NCBI RefSeq assembly: GCF_001908185.1
Contig: NZ_LGHM01000162.1
Coordinates: 1-44,674, forward strand
DNA: 44,674 bases
Direction: 5' to 3'
Origin: Bradyrhizobium sp. AS23.2
GTDB taxonomy: Bacteria; Pseudomonadota; Alphaproteobacteria; Rhizobiales; Xanthobacteraceae
The position numbers and the translations under genes were made by a program. Within the stretch, counting starts at the first letter, position 1. Every line of letters starts with the position of its first letter. The notes under the pieces were generated by a model, which was not told the DNA's origin, made no database searches, and saw only the letters and a program-made list of their open reading frames with translations. Below are positions 26,191 to 33,617 of the stretch, one piece after another.

Positions 26191-27375
26191 ATGGCGGATA
26201 TGCCTGAATTTTTGTCTCCCTCCCGTGCTCGCTCCATCCTTGCCTGCACCGTGCTCCTGAGCACAGTCGTGCTCGCCACCAGCGCTTTCGCGCAGGCCGG
26301 CCCTCCCGGACCGCCGCCTCAGCCCCCCCAAAACGGGCTCGGGCCGAATCCGATGTGCGGGCGACTGGAAGGCCAGCTCGCCGCGCTCGACCGCGGGACT
26401 GGCGGTGACCCCGCACGCGAAGACCAGATCCGGCGCTACCAGGATTCCCAAGCCCGTCAGCAGGCCGAGCTCGACCGCGTCACCATGCAGGCCAAGCGCA
26501 TGGGCTGCGATTCCTCCGGCTTCTTCTCGCTGTTCAACGGCCAGTCGGCGCAATGCGGTCCGGTCAACACCCAGATCCAGCAGATGCGCGCCAATCTGGA
26601 CCAGATCACCGGCAATCTCGAACGCCTGCGCGGCGGTCCCGGCGGCTTCAACCCCGAGCGCGACAACCAGCGCCGCTCGGTGCTGATGGCGCTGGCGCAG
26701 AACAATTGCGGCCCGCAATATGCCAACGCCGTGCAGTCGCAGGGCGGCAGCTTCCTGGGCAATCTGTTCGGCGGCGGCAACAACCCCAATAATCCGCAAG
26801 GCGTGCCGCCCTCCGATCTAGGGCCGCAATCGGGTACCTACCGCACCGTGTGCGTGCGCACCTGCGATGGTGCCTATTTCCCGATCTCGTTCGCCACCGT
26901 GCCGGCGCGCTTCCCCGACGACGAAAAGACCTGCAAGGCGCTGTGCCCGGCCGCGGAAGCCGTGCTCTACACCCATCGCAATCCCGGCGAAGACATGAAC
27001 TCTGCGGTCTCCACCAGCGGCCAGCCCTACACGTCCCTGCCGGCCGCGTTCAAATTCCGCAGCGAGTTCAACCCGTCCTGCTCCTGCAAGGCAGCCGGGC
27101 AGACCTGGGCCGACGCGCTGAAATCCGCCGACGACAAGGCGGCGGTCGAACAGCAGGGTGACATCATCGTCACCGAGGAGAGCGCCAAGAAGATGCAGCA
27201 GCAGCGGCTCAACAAAGGCACGCCTGCGAATGCCAAGAAGGGCGCAGCTCCGGCCCCGACGACCGCTACCGCACCGGCCACGACACCGCCGGCCGATGCA
27301 ACCAGCGCCACCACGTCCGAGAACAAGCCGATCCGCTCGGTCGGGCCGACCTTCCTGCCGCAGCAGCAGAAGTAG
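26191..27375 (+). CDS. DUF2865 secreted protein
   Basis: About 394 residues. A signal peptide (hydrophobic LACTVLLSTVVLATSAFA) is followed by a Pro- and Gln-rich mature start, a helical or coiled-looking stretch with many Gln and Asp (about residues 75-160), and a Gly/Asn-rich linker. The conserved DUF2865 core then follows: TVCVRTCDGAYFPISFAT, FPDDEKTCKALCP, and a late FNPSCSCKAAGQTWADAL. At least seven Cys in the core suggest disulfides. The tail is rich in Ala, Pro and Thr and may span the cell wall space. The family is common in Rhizobiales and has no known function that I can name with confidence. ATG 26191 is chosen before ATG 26200; neither ribosome-binding site is strong. Confidence 0.82.
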   Translation: MADMPEFLSPSRARSILACTVLLSTVVLATSAFAQAGPPGPPPQPPQNGLGPNPMCGRLEGQLAALDRGTGGDPAREDQIRRYQDSQARQQAELDRVTMQAKRMGCDSSGFFSLFNGQSAQCGPVNTQIQQMRANLDQITGNLERLRGGPGGFNPERDNQRRSVLMALAQNNCGPQYANAVQSQGGSFLGNLFGGGNNPNNPQGVPPSDLGPQSGTYRTVCVRTCDGAYFPISFATVPARFPDDEKTCKALCPAAEAVLYTHRNPGEDMNSAVSTSGQPYTSLPAAFKFRSEFNPSCSCKAAGQTWADALKSADDKAAVEQQGDIIVTEESAKKMQQQRLNKGTPANAKKGAAPAPTTATAPATTPPADATSATTSENKPIRSVGPTFLPQQQK

Positions 27376-27398
27376 GTCGTTATTCTCTGTCATGTCCC

Positions 27399-27430
27399 GC
27401 GAAGGCGGCCGCCAGACGCGGCCGCTTCGC
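27399..27430. terminator. GC-rich hairpin between convergent genes (candidate terminator)
   Basis: The arms GCGAAGGCGGCCGC and GCGGCCGCTTCGC, with one bulged G and a five-base loop, lie between the DUF2865 stop and the DUF2189 stop. A bidirectional terminator is plausible, although no T-tract follows on either side. Confidence 0.4.
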
Positions 27431-27432
27431 CG

Positions 27433-28341
27433 TTACTGCTCGCGCTCGCGGCTCCACGGGAAGAGATTTGCCGGAAAGTCCGCTGCGTAGCGCCTTCCCG
27501 GCGGCGGCGGCGGCGGTTCGTCCGGTGGATTTGGGTTCGGCTCGACCACCCGCCGATAGAGGTGCCAGGTGGCATGACCGAGCACCGGCAGAACGACAGC
27601 GAGACCGACGAAGAGCGGTAGCGAGCCGATCGCGAGGAGCGCCGCCACGATGAGGCCCCACCCGGCCATCGCAACCGGATTCGCCGCCACCACTCGGAGC
27701 GACGTGCGGATCGCATCGATCGCAGTCGCATGCCGGTCGAGCATCAACGGAAACGACACGACGCTGATGCACAGGGCCACGACCGCAAACAGGAAGCCGG
27801 CACCACAACCGACGATGATGAGCGACCAGCCCTCCGGTGTCGTCAGCACGCGCGTTGCGAAGTCGGGAATGCTTGCAGCCGGCGCGTGACCGAAGATCGT
27901 GACGTAGATTGCGTTCGCGACACCGATCCAGGCCCCGAACAGGACGAGCAGGAGCACGCCGAGCTCGAGCATTGCGCCGAACGACGGTGCCCGCAGCACC
28001 TTGATCGCGTCCCATGCATCGACCTCCTCGCCGCGCTCGCGGCGGCGACTGAGTTCGTAGAGACCAATCGCGGCAAAGGGACCGATCAAGGCAAACCCGG
28101 CGGCCAGCGGAAACAATAGCGGCAGCACCGAATAGCCGAGGACCATCCTGAACAGGACGAGGCCGAGGACGGGATAAATCACGCACAGGACGATCGCGTG
28201 ACTTGGCATCGCCTGGAAATCCTCCCACCCCAGGCGTAGCGCCCCGGTTAGGTCGGACAAACCGATCTTACGAGTGGGATAAGAGGCCGCTTCACCGAAT
28301 ACGTGCCGCCTTATCATGCCGTGGGAGTACAGAGTGGCCAT
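27433..28341 (-). CDS. DUF2189 membrane protein
   Basis: A 302-residue integral membrane protein with about six hydrophobic segments. The N-terminal part RKIGLSDLTGALRLGWEDFQ, just before the first helix, is characteristic of the DUF2189 family, and the C-terminus is Pro-rich and polar (PNPPDEPPPPPPG). ATG 28341 has GGGAGGG seven bases upstream, much better than the longer frame start at 28413. It converges with the DUF2865 gene and diverges from the cytochrome oxidase operon across a 541-base region. DUF2189 proteins are often near cytochrome oxidase genes in proteobacteria (as I recall it, unverified), which makes a role in oxidase assembly possible but unproven. Confidence 0.83.
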   Translation of the reverse strand: MATLYSHGMIRRHVFGEAASYPTRKIGLSDLTGALRLGWEDFQAMPSHAIVLCVIYPVLGLVLFRMVLGYSVLPLLFPLAAGFALIGPFAAIGLYELSRRRERGEEVDAWDAIKVLRAPSFGAMLELGVLLLVLFGAWIGVANAIYVTIFGHAPAASIPDFATRVLTTPEGWSLIIVGCGAGFLFAVVALCISVVSFPLMLDRHATAIDAIRTSLRVVAANPVAMAGWGLIVAALLAIGSLPLFVGLAVVLPVLGHATWHLYRRVVEPNPNPPDEPPPPPPGRRYAADFPANLFPWSREREQ

Positions 28342-28882
28342 GAACGCACCCTCCCGTGCTGAAAATCGCGGTGGCGACGACACGCGCTTTCCAGCCACGC
28401 GTGTCCGCTTCACGAGCGAGAAACGCGATGGGCCGAGTACGGCAACCCAGGTTCAGCGAAACGAGCCTGGCCCGACGGACCCCGTCGCGACCTGCCCGGC
28501 AAGCCTAGCGCGCACCGGGCCCGGCTGCACTCACGGTTAGGTGAATTGTGCATCTGCACAGATTCTTATGCGTTGCGTCAACTGAGACGCCGCCGCGCAA
28601 CAGGCGCTTCTTGCCGCGCGACAGCAACGCCGACACCACGTCAGCACGCCTACATGCTCTATTGACGCCGGGTTCTGCTGGTATCACTTTAAGAGCAGAC
28701 GCCCTCAGCTCCGATGAAATTGGTGGTCGCGACCGTTCTGTTGACTTCGCGACCGCGGGAATGGGCGGGGCAAGAGGCCGGCGATGGCATAGATCCCAAC
28801 CAAGAAAAGCCAGCCATCGCGACAGACGTGAGCTCCGCCCCGGATTCGTATCCGTAGCCTTTGATGGCAAGGATGGATCAGG
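28342..28882. other. Long divergent intergenic region upstream of the oxidase operon
   Basis: No supported gene in 541 bases. Short frames on both strands lack ribosome-binding sites. Within it lies a short perfect palindrome TGTGCAtcTGCACA (28547-28560) that could be an operator, and a TTGACG hexamer at 28663-28668 without a good -10. I find no TTGAT-N4-ATCAA FixK/FNR box. The region presumably holds promoters for coxB and for the DUF2189 gene. Confidence 0.5.
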
Positions 28883-29716
28883 ATGGTTGTCGCATTGATA
28901 CTGCTTCTGGTCGCGATCGGCTCGGTGCTGTTTCACATCTACAGCCCGTGGTGGTGGACGCCGATCGCCACGAACTGGGCCTATATCGACCACACCATCA
29001 ACATCACGTTCTGGATCACGGGCTTCGTTTTCGTCGCGGTCATCGCGTTCATGGCCTATTGCGTCTTCCGCTTTCACCACAAAGAGGGAAGACGGGCTGA
29101 CTACAATCCGGAAAACAAAAGGCTCGAATGGTGGCTGAGCGTCGGGACCGGCGTCGGCGTCGCGGCAATGCTGGCGCCGGGCCTCGTGGTCTGGCACCAG
29201 TTCGTGAATGTGCCTGCGGATGCCACCGAGGTCGAGGTCATGGGCCAACAATGGCAATGGAGCTTCCGCCTTCCGGGCAAGGATGGGCGGTTGGGCACAT
29301 CGGACGTCCGCAACATCAGTTCCGACAATCCGATGGGCCTCAATCGCGACGATCCACTTGCGCAGGACGATGTCGTGATCGAGAACGGCGAACTGCACCT
29401 TCAATTGGGAAAGCCGGTCAAGATTCTCCTCCGCTCGGTTGACGTCCTGCACGATTTCTACGTGCCCGAGTTCCGGGCCAAGATGGACATGGTCCCGGGC
29501 GTGGTGACCTATTTCTGGATAAAGCCGATCCGAACCGGAACGTTTGATGTTCTCTGTGCGGAGCTCTGTGGCGCGGCTCATTATCAGATGCGGGCCAAGG
29601 TCATCGTCGACGAAGAGCGTGAATATCACGCTTGGCTGGAGCAACAGAAGACGTTTGCAGAATTGTCGTCCGGAAACGCCATCGTGAAGGCGACATATCA
29701 ATCCGGTGGCAAGTAG
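28883..29716 (+). CDS. coxB: Cytochrome c oxidase subunit II (CuA protein)
   Basis: A 277-residue membrane-anchored protein that takes electrons from cytochrome c. The CuA site is intact in the C-terminal cupredoxin domain: His in DVLHDFYVPEF, then Cys-x-Glu-x-Cys-Gly-x2-x-His-x2-Met in CAELCGAAHYQM. The aromatic electron-entry patch is seen in GQQWQWSF. Three N-terminal hydrophobic stretches occur (residues 1-20, about 44-65 and 88-107), one more than the usual two membrane helices, so the first may be an uncleaved signal. No CxxCH heme motif is fused, so this is not a caa3-type subunit. ATG 28883 has AAGGA about nine bases upstream. It heads the five-gene oxidase operon. Confidence 0.93.
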   Translation: MVVALILLLVAIGSVLFHIYSPWWWTPIATNWAYIDHTINITFWITGFVFVAVIAFMAYCVFRFHHKEGRRADYNPENKRLEWWLSVGTGVGVAAMLAPGLVVWHQFVNVPADATEVEVMGQQWQWSFRLPGKDGRLGTSDVRNISSDNPMGLNRDDPLAQDDVVIENGELHLQLGKPVKILLRSVDVLHDFYVPEFRAKMDMVPGVVTYFWIKPIRTGTFDVLCAELCGAAHYQMRAKVIVDEEREYHAWLEQQKTFAELSSGNAIVKATYQSGGK

Positions 29717-29795
29717 CAAGGTGCCGCCGCGAAGATAGATCGGGTGTGTGCGGTCAACTCGTCGCCCCCGATGGAAACGACCGAGGAGGTTTTCT

Positions 29796-31574
29796 ATGGT
29801 CGATATTCCTTATGACAGGATCGCGGACATCCCGCCTGCCGAAGTACCTGATGTCGAGCTCTATCATCCGAGGAGCTGGTGGACACGGTATGTCTTCTCA
29901 CAGGACGCCAAGGTGATCGCCATTCAGTACGCGCTGACAGCCTCCGCCATCGGGCTGGTGGCCCTGGTGCTGTCGTGGCTAATGCGACTGCAACTGGGAT
30001 TCCCCGGCACTTTCTCTTTCATCGACCCCAACCAGTACCTCCAGCTCATCACCATGCACGGCATGATCATGGTGATCTACCTGCTCACCGCATTGTTCCT
30101 GGGCGGCTTCGGCAACTACCTGATCCCGCTGATGGTCGGCGCCCGGGACATGGTTTTCCCTTACGTGAACATGCTGAGCTACTGGGTCTACCTGCTCGCG
30201 GTCTTGGTGCTGGCCTCGACGTTCTTCGTGCCCGGCGGCCCCACAGGTGCCGGCTGGACGCTGTATCCGCCGCAAGCAATCCTCTCCGGAACGCCCGGGC
30301 AGGATTGGGGCATCATTCTCATGATGTCGTCCCTGATCCTGTTCATCATCGGCTTCACCATGGGCGGGCTGAATTATGTGGTCACGGTGCTGCAGGCGCG
30401 CACCCGCGGCATGACGTTGATGCGCCTGCCCCTGACGGTGTGGGGCATTTTCACGGCGACCGTCATGGCTTTGCTGGCATTCCCTGCACTCTTCGTTGCC
30501 TCGGTCATGCTGCTGCTCGACCGTCTCTTGGGAACCAGCTTCTTCATGCCCTCGCTCGTCGAGATGGGCCAGCTGTCGAAATATGGTGGCGGCAGCCCGC
30601 TGCTCTTCCAGCACCTGTTCTGGTTCTTCGGGCACCCCGAGGTCTACATCGTCGCCCTGCCCGCCTTCGGCATCGTCTCCGATCTGATCAGCACGCATGC
30701 GCGCAAGAACATCTTTGGTTACCGCATGATGGTCTGGGCGATCGTGGCCATCGGCGCGCTCAGCTTCCTCGTGTGGGCGCACCACATGTATGTGAGCGGC
30801 ATGTTCCCGCAATTCGGGTACTTCTTCGCCACCACGACGCTCATCATCGCCATCCCCACCGCGATCAAGGTCTACAACTGGGTGCTAACCCTGTGGCGCG
30901 GCGACATTCATCTCAGGGTGCCGATGCTGTTCGCCCTCGGCTTCATCATCACCTTCGTGAACGGCGGGCTGACCGGCCTCTTCCTCGGCAACGTCGTCGT
31001 GGACGTGCCCCTCTCGGATACCATGTTCGTGGTCGCGCATTTCCACATGGTGATGGGCGTGGCGCCGATCATGGTCGTGCTCGGCGCGATCTATCATTGG
31101 TACCCCAAGGTCACGGGGCGGATGCTGAACGACGTCCTCGGCAAGTTTCACTTCTGGGTCACCTTCCTCGGCGCCTACCTGATCTTCTTCCCCATGCACT
31201 ATCTCGGACTGCTCGGGGTTCCGCGCCGGTATTTCGAACTTGGCGACGCGGCATTCATCCCGCCGTCGGCCCATTCACTGAACGCCTTCATCTCCGTGGT
31301 GGCCTTGACTGTCGGCTTCAGCCAAATGGTGTTCCTGTTCAATCTTGCCTGGAGCCTGTTCAAAGGTAAGGCCTCGGGCGGCAATCCGTGGCGGGCGACT
31401 ACGCTGGAGTGGCAGACGCCGGAGACGCCCCCCGGGCACGGCAACTGGGGCAAGGAGCTCCCGGTCGTCTACCGCTGGGCCTATGACTACAGCGTGCCCG
31501 GCGCCGAGGAGGACTTCATTCCGCAGAACCAGCCGCCGCGCGCGACGCAGGTCGTTCAGGGAGCTGCTTCGTGA
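29796..31574 (+). CDS. ctaD: Cytochrome c oxidase subunit I (aa3-type catalytic subunit)
   Basis: A 592-residue, 12-helix heme-copper oxidase subunit that reduces O2 to water and pumps protons. The low-spin heme His is in ITMHGMIM and AHFHM; the CuB His and cross-linked Tyr are in GHPEVY; the other CuB His pair is in WAHHMY; the high-spin heme His is the first of AHFHMVMG. The Glu of GHPEVY (D-channel) and the Lys of PTAIKVYNW (K-channel) identify an A1-type oxidase. ATG 29796 has a strong GAGGAGG six bases upstream. The gap after coxB is 79 bases. The last about 60 residues are polar and longer than in mitochondrial forms. Its stop overlaps the next gene as GTGA. Confidence 0.95.
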   Translation: MVDIPYDRIADIPPAEVPDVELYHPRSWWTRYVFSQDAKVIAIQYALTASAIGLVALVLSWLMRLQLGFPGTFSFIDPNQYLQLITMHGMIMVIYLLTALFLGGFGNYLIPLMVGARDMVFPYVNMLSYWVYLLAVLVLASTFFVPGGPTGAGWTLYPPQAILSGTPGQDWGIILMMSSLILFIIGFTMGGLNYVVTVLQARTRGMTLMRLPLTVWGIFTATVMALLAFPALFVASVMLLLDRLLGTSFFMPSLVEMGQLSKYGGGSPLLFQHLFWFFGHPEVYIVALPAFGIVSDLISTHARKNIFGYRMMVWAIVAIGALSFLVWAHHMYVSGMFPQFGYFFATTTLIIAIPTAIKVYNWVLTLWRGDIHLRVPMLFALGFIITFVNGGLTGLFLGNVVVDVPLSDTMFVVAHFHMVMGVAPIMVVLGAIYHWYPKVTGRMLNDVLGKFHFWVTFLGAYLIFFPMHYLGLLGVPRRYFELGDAAFIPPSAHSLNAFISVVALTVGFSQMVFLFNLAWSLFKGKASGGNPWRATTLEWQTPETPPGHGNWGKELPVVYRWAYDYSVPGAEEDFIPQNQPPRATQVVQGAAS

Positions 31575-32275
31575 GCGCCATCATCCTGTTCCTGGCTTTG
31601 ATCGCGGTCATCGCCGGATGGTGGCTGTCGCAGCAGCGGCTGACGGCCAAGCCGTGGCTGGAGGAAGGCCCGGTCGGCCAATTCCCCGGCGGCGATGCCA
31701 TGACGTGGCCGGCGGCGAAGATCGGACTTGGCGTGTTCCTCGCCGTCGCGAGCGCATTGTTCGTCCTCTTCATCAGCGCCTACTCGATGCGCATGAACGT
31801 GGTGGACTGGCGGGCGCTGCCCGTGCCGCGGCTGCTGTGGCTCAACACGGGTGTCCTGGTCCTGAGCAGCATCGCGCTGCAATGGTCGTACGTGGCCGCG
31901 CGCCGACACGATGCTGAAGGCGTCATGATCGGCCTGCTCGCGGGCGGAGCATCTGCCGTGGTCTTCCTCGCCGGACAGCTCCTGGCCTGGCAGCAGCTCA
32001 ACGCGGCCGGATATTTCGTGGCGTCCAATCCGGCCAATTCCTTCTTCTACCTGTTGACCGCGGTGCACGGGCTGCATCTGACGGGCGGCCTGGTGGCGCT
32101 GGGCAGAACCACGGCCAAGGTGTGGCGAAGCTCCGAGATCGCCGACATGCGCTTGAGCGTGGAATTATGCGCCATCTACTGGCATTTCCTGCTGCTGGTC
32201 TGGCTTGTCCTGCTCGGGCTTCTCACGGGCTGGACCGACGATTTCGTCAACATCTGTCGCCAATTGCTGAGCTAG
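31571..32275 (+). CDS. Divergent cytochrome c oxidase subunit III-like membrane protein
   Basis: A 234-residue membrane protein with about six hydrophobic segments, starting at GTG 31571 within the subunit I stop (GTGA overlap) with GGGAG about seven bases upstream. The N-terminal helix is followed by a polar loop (LTAKPWLEEGPVGQFPGGDA), and the C-terminal third carries TAVHGLHLTGGLVALG and ELCAIYWHFLLLVWLVLLGLL. These match the diagnostic His and YWHF-LVW ends of subunit III. It is more diverged than the next gene, which is a normal subunit III. Bradyrhizobium is known for a coxMNOP-type operon with two subunit III-like genes, from memory; this may correspond. It could be a structural partner that replaces one half of the canonical seven-helix subunit III. 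Confidence 0.8.
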   Translation: MSAIILFLALIAVIAGWWLSQQRLTAKPWLEEGPVGQFPGGDAMTWPAAKIGLGVFLAVASALFVLFISAYSMRMNVVDWRALPVPRLLWLNTGVLVLSSIALQWSYVAARRHDAEGVMIGLLAGGASAVVFLAGQLLAWQQLNAAGYFVASNPANSFFYLLTAVHGLHLTGGLVALGRTTAKVWRSSEIADMRLSVELCAIYWHFLLLVWLVLLGLLTGWTDDFVNICRQLLS

Positions 32276-32289
32276 GGAGGCGAGACCAG

Positions 32290-33012
32290 ATGGCTGAGAC
32301 TGCACTGACACATCCAGCAGAAGCTCCTGGACGGCTTCCGGGTTGGCGCGGCATCGCTGCGGACTGGGCTTCGGATCAGCGCGCGTTCAAGAATGTGTCC
32401 TGGGGCAAGGCCATGATGTGGATCTTCCTCCTCAGCGACACCTTCATCTTCAGTTGCTTCCTGCTCTCCTACATGACGGCGCGCATGTCGACGACCGTGC
32501 CGTGGCCCAACCCGAGCGAAGTCTTCGCCCTCAACTTCGCCGGCAAGCAGATTCCGCTGATCCTGATCGCCATCATGACCTTTATCCTGATCAGCAGCAG
32601 CGGCACGATGGCGATGGCTGTCAATTTCGGCTACCGCCGCGATCGCGTCAGAACCTCAGCCTTGATGCTGGTCACGGCGGCCTTCGGCGCAACCTTCGTC
32701 GGAATGCAGGCCTTCGAATGGACCAAGCTGATCATTGAAGGCGTCCGGCCCTGGGGCAATCCGTGGGGCGCGGCGCAGTTTGGTGCGAGCTTCTTCATGA
32801 TCACCGGCTTCCACGGCACCCACGTGACCATCGGCGTGATCTTCCTGATCGCCATTGCGCGGAAGGTCCTGCGCGGCGACTTCGACGTCGAGAGGCGCGG
32901 CTTCTTCACGAGCCGCAAGGGCTATTACGAGATCGTCGAGATCATGGGCCTGTACTGGCACTTCGTCGATCTCGTGTGGGTGTTCATCTTTGCCTTGTTC
33001 TATCTTTGGTGA
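32290..33012 (+). CDS. Cytochrome c oxidase subunit III
   Basis: A 240-residue membrane protein of the subunit III (COX3) family, which stabilises subunit I and keeps the proton-uptake site active. Typical elements: MMWIFLLSDTFIF in the first helix, GMQAFEWTKLI, GASFFMITGFHGTHVTIGVI, and the C-terminal EIVEIMGLYWHFVDLVWVF. ATG 32290 has GGGAGG about nine bases upstream, and the gap from the previous gene is 14 bases. About five hydrophobic segments, compared with seven in the full mitochondrial form. It belongs to the same operon as coxB and ctaD. Confidence 0.92.
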   Translation: MAETALTHPAEAPGRLPGWRGIAADWASDQRAFKNVSWGKAMMWIFLLSDTFIFSCFLLSYMTARMSTTVPWPNPSEVFALNFAGKQIPLILIAIMTFILISSSGTMAMAVNFGYRRDRVRTSALMLVTAAFGATFVGMQAFEWTKLIIEGVRPWGNPWGAAQFGASFFMITGFHGTHVTIGVIFLIAIARKVLRGDFDVERRGFFTSRKGYYEIVEIMGLYWHFVDLVWVFIFALFYLW

Positions 33013-33021
33013 GGTCGGCGC

Positions 33022-33414
33022 ATGACAAACGCGGCGGTACACATGGAAGGCCAGCTCCACGCTCCGGCGCATGGCGCAGTCGCAACGGGAGCCGTTCACG
33101 CCAAGGGTCAACAGCACCCGATCAAGCTCTACCTCGTGGTCTGGGGCTGGTTGTTTGTCCTCAGCACGTGCTCCTACCTCGTCGACTACTTTGGCCTGCA
33201 TGGCTATCTCAGGTGGTCGCTGATCCTGCTGTTCATGGTGTTGAAGGCCGGCCTGATCGTCGCCGTCTTCATGCACATGGCCTGGGAGCGGCTGGCCCTG
33301 GCCTATGCCATCCTGGCGCCGCCGATTGCGGTGTTGGTCTTTGTGACGATCATGGTGCTCGAATCCGAGTACACGCACTTCCTTCGGGAGCTGTTCTTCG
33401 CAACCCCGTCGTAG
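33022..33414 (+). CDS. Cytochrome c oxidase subunit IV (CtaF-like)
   Basis: A 130-residue protein with three membrane helices at about residues 44-62, 74-92 and 99-117, fitting the prokaryotic subunit IV family. The His-rich N-terminus (HMEGQLHAPAHGAVATGAVH) is unusual. FMHMAWERLALAYAILAP is characteristic of CtaF-like proteins. ATG 33022 has GAGG seven bases upstream and the gap from subunit III is nine bases. It is the last gene of the oxidase operon; the next gene converges from the other side and a palindromic repeat (33443-33588) lies between. Confidence 0.85.
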   Translation: MTNAAVHMEGQLHAPAHGAVATGAVHAKGQQHPIKLYLVVWGWLFVLSTCSYLVDYFGLHGYLRWSLILLFMVLKAGLIVAVFMHMAWERLALAYAILAPPIAVLVFVTIMVLESEYTHFLRELFFATPS

Positions 33415-33442
33415 CAGTACGCGAGCTGGCACCTCGCTCCAC

Positions 33443-33588
33443 TGTCATGCCCCGCCACCGGGTCTCGCCTTCGGCGAGCCCGATGACAGGCTCCGGCGGG
33501 GCATCCAGTACTCCGCGGCAGGAGTCGGTTTCTACAACGTCCGCCGCGGAGTACTGGATCATCCGCCTTCGCGGATGATGACACTTGA
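33443..33588. repeat. Palindromic intergenic repeat, type 2 (ATCCAGTACTCCGCGG)
   Basis: A compound palindrome in the gap between the convergent oxidase operon and nadE. Perfect 16-base arms ATCCAGTACTCCGCGG (33503-33518) and CCGCGGAGTACTGGAT (33544-33559) flank a 25-base spacer. Side hairpins occur on both halves, for example CTCGCC/GGCGAG and CATCCGC/GCGGATG. The elements resemble dispersed repeats seen by me in Bradyrhizobium sequences. It may also help terminate both converging transcripts. Confidence 0.8.
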
Positions 33589-33617
33589 GTAGTGGAAAGA
33601 CCGCCCGGCCTCTCGTG

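Noticed and set aside
28505..29719. Minus-strand frame of about 404 codons across the oxidase promoter and coxB
   Set aside because: Mostly the complement of coxB; no family features, no ribosome-binding site.
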